From an uncultured Clostridia bacterium (lineage in GTDB: Bacteria; Bacillota; Clostridia; Christensenellales; Borkfalkiaceae): a stretch of 11,690 nt of DNA. A program made the translations under genes and the position numbers. Of this stretch, positions 7,338 to 11,690 are shown in pieces. Positions within the stretch are counted from its first letter, which is position 1; each line of letters begins with the position of its first letter. The DNA lies in contig CALWBJ010000058.1 in assembly GCA_944376035.1 (NCBI GenBank), positions 1 through 11,690 of the forward strand, given 5' to 3'. The notes beneath the pieces are model-generated. The model did not search any database, was not told the origin of the DNA, and saw only the letters and a list, made by a program, of their open reading frames with translations.

Positions 7338-9232
7338 GTAAAATAAATTTACTGAGCAGTGCCGTCTATAACCGAATAGCGGCGGGAGAGGTGGTTGAGA
7401 GACCTGCTTCGGCAGTGAAAGAACTTATAGAAAACTCAATTGACGCCGGTGCCGATAAGATTTGCGTGGAGATTAAAAACGGGGGAATTACTTCCGTTAT
7501 TATTTCGGATAACGGTTCGGGAATTGAAAAATCCGAACTGAAAAAAGCGCTTATGCCTCACGCGACGAGTAAAATATCGGCAGTGGAAGATCTTGATAAT
7601 ATATTGTCATTAGGGTTCAGAGGAGAGGCGCTTGCAAGTATTGCGTCCGTTTCAAAAATAAACATAAAATCAAAGCCGAAAGACCAGGATTTAGGCGCAG
7701 AGATATCTGCTGACGGCGGACAAATGGGAGAAGTTTCCGACTGTGCATTGGACGATGGTACTGTTATTACCGTTAATAATTTATTTTTCAATACTCCTGC
7801 CCGCGCGAAATTTCTTAAAACCGAACGCACCGAAGAGAATGAAGTTTGTAATGTTTTTACAAAGTTTGTTCTCGGACATCCCGATAAGTCATTTAAACTA
7901 ATCTGTGACGGTAAGACAGTATTGCAATCATACGGAGACGGTTTTGAATCATCAATAGTAAAAGTATACGGACCGGACATAATAGATAACTGTTATTTTA
8001 TCGATACCGAAAAAAACGGGGTAAAAATTACAGGGTATATAGGTAAACAGTTTTATTCAAAACCCAACAGAAGTTATCAAACGGTTTTTCTGAACGGTAG
8101 ATTTATTCAGAACCAAACTGTAAGTTCTGCTATATCCAATGCTTATGCCGCCTATTTAATGAAACGGCAATATCCATTTTACGTATTGTCTGTGAATGTT
8201 CCGAGTGATATAGTGGATGTGAATGTTCATCCTAATAAAATAGATGTAAGATTTGCTAATAATCAAATAATATACGGCGCTATTTATTCAGTTATTTCAA
8301 AAGTTTTGGACGGAAGCAGTGAAGTTTTGAATATAGTTTCACCTGTACATAATATAAATGAAAGTCAAAAAACGGATTTTACCAGTAGTTTTGCAAATCA
8401 GCAAAAAACTATTGAAAATAAAGATAATTTTGATAAAGATTATGCCAGACATATTCGGGAAGAGGATTATAAATTTGACGTATTGAGATTTGCCGACAGT
8501 ATGAAAAGCCCGTCTGTGAATGATATCGATTCAAAAACTAAAACTTCAACCGATGCACCTGATATTTTCGCGGAAAATAAAGCCTATATCGAAAGATTGG
8601 AAAAAGAAAGAAGGCTTCGCGAAGAACCAAATCTCGTCCAGACTGAAATAAAGTTAGATAAGGATTTGAAATTTATTGCTCAAATACTGAATACTTTTCT
8701 TATTTTTGAAGACGGAACGGATATATATTTTGTTGACCAGCACGCCGCTCATGAGAGGATTCTTTTTGATAAATTCAATGAGCAGATTGCGGCAAACTCG
8801 ATTGCTACTCAACCGCTGATTATACCGTATATTCTTAATCTTAATAATGACGAATCTGCATTTATCTCCGAGAAATCGCGCATTCTTACGGAAATGGGCA
8901 TTGAGATAGAGGAATTCGGAAGAAATGCTTTTAAGGTTTCATCATTGCCTGTATATTTTTCCGAAATGAATCTGAAAAAATTTTTTGATGAAATCTTATC
9001 TGAAATAAATTCGCTCAAACAGATTACCGTAAAAAATCTCTTGACGGAAAAAATTGCACAGTCCGCTTGTAAGGCAGCCGTTAAATCAGGCGATAAACTT
9101 TCGGATAGTGAGATAAAAATTTTAGCAGATAAAATCAAAAATAATATTGGGTTAAAGTGTCCGCACGGCAGACCTTGCTGTGTTAAAATCACCAGAACGG
9201 AAATTGATAAATGGTTCAAAAGAATATTATAA
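7334..9232 (+). CDS. mutL: DNA mismatch repair endonuclease MutL
   Basis: A 632-residue MutL. The N-terminal GHKL ATPase shows the catalytic E30 and N34 region (KELIENSIDAG), DNGSGI (59-64), HATSKI and GFRGEAL (94-100). A low-complexity linker spans about 334-435. The C-terminal domain carries the nuclease motifs of MutH-less species: DQHA-x2-E (468-474), C579 in ACKAAVKSGDKL, CPHGRP (609-614) and a terminal FKR. The fourth acid of DQHA(x)2E(x)4E is D479 instead of Glu. A beta-clamp motif of the Qxx(L/I)xP type is intact at 493-498 (QPLIIP). The protein would therefore nick DNA under MutS and clamp control. It overlaps mutS by 4 nt and has AAGGA at 7323-7327, 6 nt before its ATG, so it can be both coupled and independently initiated. 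Confidence 0.98.
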   Translation: MSKINLLSSAVYNRIAAGEVVERPASAVKELIENSIDAGADKICVEIKNGGITSVIISDNGSGIEKSELKKALMPHATSKISAVEDLDNILSLGFRGEALASIASVSKINIKSKPKDQDLGAEISADGGQMGEVSDCALDDGTVITVNNLFFNTPARAKFLKTERTEENEVCNVFTKFVLGHPDKSFKLICDGKTVLQSYGDGFESSIVKVYGPDIIDNCYFIDTEKNGVKITGYIGKQFYSKPNRSYQTVFLNGRFIQNQTVSSAISNAYAAYLMKRQYPFYVLSVNVPSDIVDVNVHPNKIDVRFANNQIIYGAIYSVISKVLDGSSEVLNIVSPVHNINESQKTDFTSSFANQQKTIENKDNFDKDYARHIREEDYKFDVLRFADSMKSPSVNDIDSKTKTSTDAPDIFAENKAYIERLEKERRLREEPNLVQTEIKLDKDLKFIAQILNTFLIFEDGTDIYFVDQHAAHERILFDKFNEQIAANSIATQPLIIPYILNLNNDESAFISEKSRILTEMGIEIEEFGRNAFKVSSLPVYFSEMNLKKFFDEILSEINSLKQITVKNLLTEKIAQSACKAAVKSGDKLSDSEIKILADKIKNNIGLKCPHGRPCCVKITRTEIDKWFKRIL

Positions 9233-10131
9233 ATAATAAATTGATAATAATATGCGGACCTACCGCCTCTTCAAAAACTGCTCTTTCCGTTAAAGTTGCA
9301 AAACTTTTGGGGACCGAAATTATTTCTGCCGATTCAATGAATGTTTATAAAGGTCTTGATATCGGTACGGCAAAACCTACAGAGAAAGAAAAAGAAGGCA
9401 TTAAACACCATCTTATCGACGTTGTAGAACCTGATAAAACTTTTTCGGTAGGCGATTATAAAGAATTGGCAAAACCAATTACGGATGAACTTTTATCTCG
9501 TCATACAATTTCGATTATTTGCGGAGGTACTGATTTTTATATAAATTCTCTTATATACAATTTATCTTACGGTAAAGGCCCGGGAGATATAGGTGTACGT
9601 GAGAAATATAATAATCTCGCAAAAGAAAATGGAAATTTTTTCGTATACAACATATTGAAAGAAAAAGACCCAATAAGTGCCGAAAAAATACATTTTAACG
9701 ACTTAAAAAGAGTTATTCGTGCTTTGGAAATATTCGAAGGCGGAAGAAAAAAATCCGATATAAATGACGACATGACGCCGGTTTATCAATATAATGCATA
9801 TTGTATTGATTTTCCTCGTGAAGTTTTGTATGAAAGGATAGATAAAAGAGTAGACTTAATGCTTGAAAACGGACTTGTAAAAGAAGTTGAAGAGTTATTG
9901 GATAGAGGTATAACCAAAGATATGCAATGTATGCAGGGAATCGGTTATAAGGAAACTGTTTCTTATCTTAATGGAGATATAAATTATGATGAAATGGTAA
10001 GCCTTATAAAATTAAACACCAGGCATTATGCAAAACGTCAAATTACTTTTTTTAAAAAATTAAACGGTCTTATTAAATTACCACCCTTATCCGTAAATGA
10101 ACTTGCCGAAAGGATTGTTAACGAATTATGA
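9211..10131 (+). CDS. miaA: tRNA dimethylallyltransferase MiaA
   Basis: A 306-residue enzyme that transfers dimethylallyl from DMAPP to A37 of tRNAs reading UNN codons, making the MiaB substrate. Visible family motifs are the P-loop at 16-23, SADSMNVYKGLDIGTAKP, GGTDFY (105-110), DLKRVIRALEIFEG, the LYERIDKRVDLMLENGLV helix, MQGIGYKE and TRHYAKRQITFF. The P-loop reads GPTASSKT: S21 replaces the Gly that precedes Lys in almost all MiaA sequences. ATG 9211 overlaps the end of mutL by 22 nt and has only a weak GGA about 10 nt upstream; TTG 9241 would remove ten residues and begin directly at the first strand, but has no ribosome site. Length is normal for the family. The substitution may alter activity, yet all other motifs are present, so loss of function is not implied. 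Confidence 0.95.
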   Translation: MVQKNIINNKLIIICGPTASSKTALSVKVAKLLGTEIISADSMNVYKGLDIGTAKPTEKEKEGIKHHLIDVVEPDKTFSVGDYKELAKPITDELLSRHTISIICGGTDFYINSLIYNLSYGKGPGDIGVREKYNNLAKENGNFFVYNILKEKDPISAEKIHFNDLKRVIRALEIFEGGRKKSDINDDMTPVYQYNAYCIDFPREVLYERIDKRVDLMLENGLVKEVEELLDRGITKDMQCMQGIGYKETVSYLNGDINYDEMVSLIKLNTRHYAKRQITFFKKLNGLIKLPPLSVNELAERIVNEL

Positions 10132-11342
10132 TAGACAATGAATTGATAAAATCTTGTGAGAATAAACTCGAAAAAGTATTTTCTTATATTGAAGATATAG
10201 CATTATATAATCAGGAAAAAGTGCTTAATGCTTTTAAAAAAAATAGAATCGCTTTAAGACATTTTAGCGGTACGAGCGGATACGGCTACGGGGACGAAGG
10301 CAGAGACACTCTGAACAGGCTTGTTGCTGATATTTTCAAGGCGGATAAGGCAATCTGTTCTCCCAATATTGTTTCAGGGACGCACGCTCTTTCTCTTTGT
10401 CTGAGCGGTATACTAAGACCGGGTGATTGGTTTCTTTCTGTAACGGGAGAGCCTTACGACACCTTGGAAGAAGTTATAAAAGGAAAAAATAACGGTTCTC
10501 TTGAAGATTACGGAATCTCATTCAGTTCTATACCCTTAAAACAAAATAAGGTCGACAAAGAAAAAATATCAAAAGTTTTTAATGAATCAACCAAAATGCC
10601 TGCAATGATTTATTTGCAACGTTCTCGAGGATACGAATGGCGGGATGCGCTTTCTATAAGCGATATTAAAGAAACAGTAGATTATTTGAGAGATCTTGGC
10701 TACAATGGATGTATAATGCTAGACAACTGTTATGGCGCCTTTATGGAAAAACAAGAGCCGACGGAAGTAGGCGTAAATATACTTGCGGGATCCATGATCA
10801 AAAATCTCGGTGGAGGTTTTGCTCCTACCGGAGGGTATATATGCGGAGACAGTAAATATGTTCAACTCGTTGAAAACCGATTGACTGCGCCATCTATCGG
10901 AGGAGAAGTCGGTTCATACTTGCCGGGGTATCAGCAATTTTATCAAGGTATTTTTGTAGCACCCCATACAGTTCTCCAAGCGGTAAAAGGAGCATTGCTT
11001 TTTTCGGCTGTAATGAATGAATTGGGATTTGAAACTATGCCCGCGCCTTATAGTAAACCATATGATATAATACTTGCAGTTAAATTTAACGATAAGCAAA
11101 AATTGATTTCTTTTATACAAGGCATACAGGAAAATTCACCGATTGACAGTCACGTATCTGTTTTACCTTGGGATATGCCCGGATATCAGGATGAAGTCAT
11201 TATGGCCGCCGGCTGTTTTGTTCAAGGTTCCTCGATAGAACTTTCCGCTGATGCACCTATAAAGCCTCCTTATATTGGTTACTTACAAGGAGGGCTTACT
11301 TACGAACACTGTAAAATTGCTTTAAAAAATATGAAAATATAA
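10128..11342 (+). CDS. ynbB: PLP-dependent methionine gamma-lyase-family protein (YnbB type)
   Basis: A 404-residue protein of the Met_gamma_lyase family (PF06838, older name aluminium resistance protein), a branch of the Cys/Met-metabolism PLP enzymes of fold type I. The N-terminal family signature GTSGYGYGDEGRDTL is at 48-62. D199 in MLDNCYGAF should contact the PLP ring nitrogen, and K225 in GSMIKNLGGGFAPTGGY should form the Schiff base. The C-terminal signature GYLQGGLTYEH is present. The true substrate of this family is not established; lyase activity on sulfur amino acids is only suggested by homology. It overlaps miaA by 4 nt (ATGA), with AAAGGA about 13 nt upstream, so translation is probably coupled. 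It is last in the operon and is followed by hairpins. In related genomes hfq often sits between miaA and this gene. Confidence 0.93.
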   Translation: MIDNELIKSCENKLEKVFSYIEDIALYNQEKVLNAFKKNRIALRHFSGTSGYGYGDEGRDTLNRLVADIFKADKAICSPNIVSGTHALSLCLSGILRPGDWFLSVTGEPYDTLEEVIKGKNNGSLEDYGISFSSIPLKQNKVDKEKISKVFNESTKMPAMIYLQRSRGYEWRDALSISDIKETVDYLRDLGYNGCIMLDNCYGAFMEKQEPTEVGVNILAGSMIKNLGGGFAPTGGYICGDSKYVQLVENRLTAPSIGGEVGSYLPGYQQFYQGIFVAPHTVLQAVKGALLFSAVMNELGFETMPAPYSKPYDIILAVKFNDKQKLISFIQGIQENSPIDSHVSVLPWDMPGYQDEVIMAAGCFVQGSSIELSADAPIKPPYIGYLQGGLTYEHCKIALKNMKI

Positions 11343-11371
11343 ATCAAATATTTTATTCACAATATTTTTTG

Positions 11372-11393
11372 TATATTTGTCGATACAAATATA
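11372..11393. repeat. AT-rich perfect inverted repeat after ynbB
   Basis: TATATTTGT and ACAAATATA form a perfect 9-bp stem with a 4-nt loop (CGAT), starting 30 nt after the ynbB stop. It could be an auxiliary terminator, an mRNA 3'-end stabiliser or a dyad protein site. It lacks a following T-run on the + strand, so terminator activity alone is doubtful. Confidence 0.5.
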
Positions 11394-11418
11394 AGTTCTT
11401 AATATTCTATATAAAATG

Positions 11419-11453
11419 GGCGGATAAAACAAAATAATTTTGTTTTATCCGCC
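11419..11453. terminator. Strong hairpin terminator at the end of the operon
   Basis: GGCGGATAAAACAAAA (11419-11434) pairs perfectly over 16 bp with its complement at 11438-11453 around a 3-nt loop. The + strand continues into TTATAATTTATAATTTTTT and the - strand into CATTTTATAT, so it can stop the five-gene operon and could also back up termination of lexA. It lies 76 nt after the ynbB stop. Confidence 0.8.
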
Positions 11454-11539
11454 TTATAATTTATAATTTTTTGAAAATATTTCAAATTTTTGTTTAAAGT
11501 CGGCAAATTACTGCAATTATATGATTATTTTAATAAAAA

Positions 11540-11559
11540 TTCTGTTTAAATTAACAGAA
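11540..11559 (-). terminator. Possible weak terminator of lexA
   Basis: TTCTGTT and AACAGAA form a 7-bp stem around a 6-nt loop, about 70 nt beyond the lexA stop. Read on the - strand it is followed by TTTTTATTA. The stem has only two G-C pairs, so it would be weak on its own. Confidence 0.35.
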
Positions 11560-11627
11560 ACTGCCGAGATTATTGCTTAATAAATATAGATAATACAATT
11601 TAAAAATTTATCGAAAAAATATACAAA

Positions 11628-11690
11628 TCAAAATTTTCTTATCAATCCTTTAACAACGCCCAGTATTTGTACATTATCAAAAATCATATC
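11628..11690 (-). CDS. lexA: LexA SOS repressor, C-terminal end (partial)
   Basis: On the - strand the window edge opens into 20 codons ending at TGA (11630-11628). The peptide ends IFDNVQILGVVKGLIRKF, which matches the final strands of the LexA S24 peptidase domain, where Firmicute proteins end in a VQNVSILGKVIGVFR-like segment. LexA represses the SOS regulon and cleaves itself on contact with RecA filaments. The catalytic Ser-Lys pair and the DNA-binding domain lie outside the window, so a related S24 protein such as a UmuD-like or phage repressor is possible. Location next to miaA/ynbB genes supports LexA, since this neighbourhood is common in Firmicutes. It is convergent with the repair operon and not co-transcribed with it. 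Confidence 0.75.
   Translation of the reverse strand, partial: DMIFDNVQILGVVKGLIRKF

Larger units (their letters stand above)
11343..11627. other. Intergenic region between convergent ynbB and lexA
   Basis: A 285-base, very AT-rich stretch without a credible gene in any frame. It holds a 9-bp inverted repeat (11372-11393), a 16-bp terminator-like stem (11419-11453), a weak 6-bp repeat (TTGAAA/TTTCAA, 11471-11485) and a 7-bp hairpin near lexA (11540-11559). No tRNA, riboswitch or small ORF with a ribosome site is seen. Confidence 0.7.

Noticed and set aside
7558..7980. 140-residue - strand ORF inside mutL
   Set aside because: Antisense to conserved ATPase-domain codons, no ribosome site or recognisable motif; a shadow.
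8809..9219. 136-residue - strand ORF inside mutL
   Set aside because: Antisense to the conserved C-terminal nuclease domain; Ser/Leu/Ile-rich composition of a shadow frame.
11500..11567. Long-range TCGGCA/TGCCGA pairing enclosing the small hairpin near lexA
   Set aside because: Only six pairs across a gap of more than 50 nt in AT-rich DNA; not convincing as a structured RNA.
1..11690. Mobile elements, CRISPR arrays, tRNA/rRNA genes, riboswitches, toxin-antitoxin or defence genes
   Set aside because: None could be supported: no spaced direct repeats, transposase motifs, cloverleaf or long structured leaders; every long gene has a housekeeping or common family identity.

Overview
The window looks like ordinary chromosome from a low-GC, anaerobic Gram-positive bacterium of the class Clostridia. 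The support is AT-rich DNA with AAGGAG-type ribosome sites, a flavodoxin/ferredoxin protein of the EFR1 kind, a class A penicillin-binding protein with a fibronectin-like tail, a MutL that carries the endonuclease motifs (so a MutH-less repair system), and a gene order typical of Firmicutes. No closer placement is attempted.

Layout from left to right. (1) 3-170: the last 55 codons of an unrecognised gene on the + strand. (2) 262-993: an EFR1-type flavodoxin/2x[4Fe-4S] protein with its own strong ribosome site. (3) 1029-1056: a perfect GC-rich hairpin between two convergent genes. (4) 1089-3320 (-): a bifunctional class A penicillin-binding protein. (5) 3321-3411: a short divergent promoter region in which the two -35 boxes overlap. 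(6) 3412-11342 (+): a compact five-gene run, miaB-mutS-mutL-miaA-ynbB, with gaps of 14 nt or less and three overlaps. (7) 11343-11627: an AT-rich intergenic stretch with three inverted repeats, one a 16-bp perfect terminator-like stem. (8) 11628-11690 (-): the last 20 codons of a LexA-type repressor, convergent with the operon.

How the genes work together. MiaA prenylates A37 of tRNAs that read UNN codons, and MiaB methylthiolates the product to ms2i6A37, so the operon's first and fourth genes form one two-step pathway. MutS and MutL are the core of mismatch repair. YnbB is a PLP-dependent enzyme of the Cys/Met metabolism fold type. lexA next door places the SOS regulator beside the mismatch-repair genes. 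hfq, often found just after miaA in related genomes, is not present here.

I found no mobile element, CRISPR array, phage gene, toxin-antitoxin pair or new defence system. The points most worth a second look are small: miaB appears to be transcribed as a leaderless mRNA; MiaA has Ser in place of the usual P-loop Gly; the expected beta-clamp motif of MutS is degenerate while that of MutL is intact; and the penicillin-binding protein ends in an acidic, aromatic tail.
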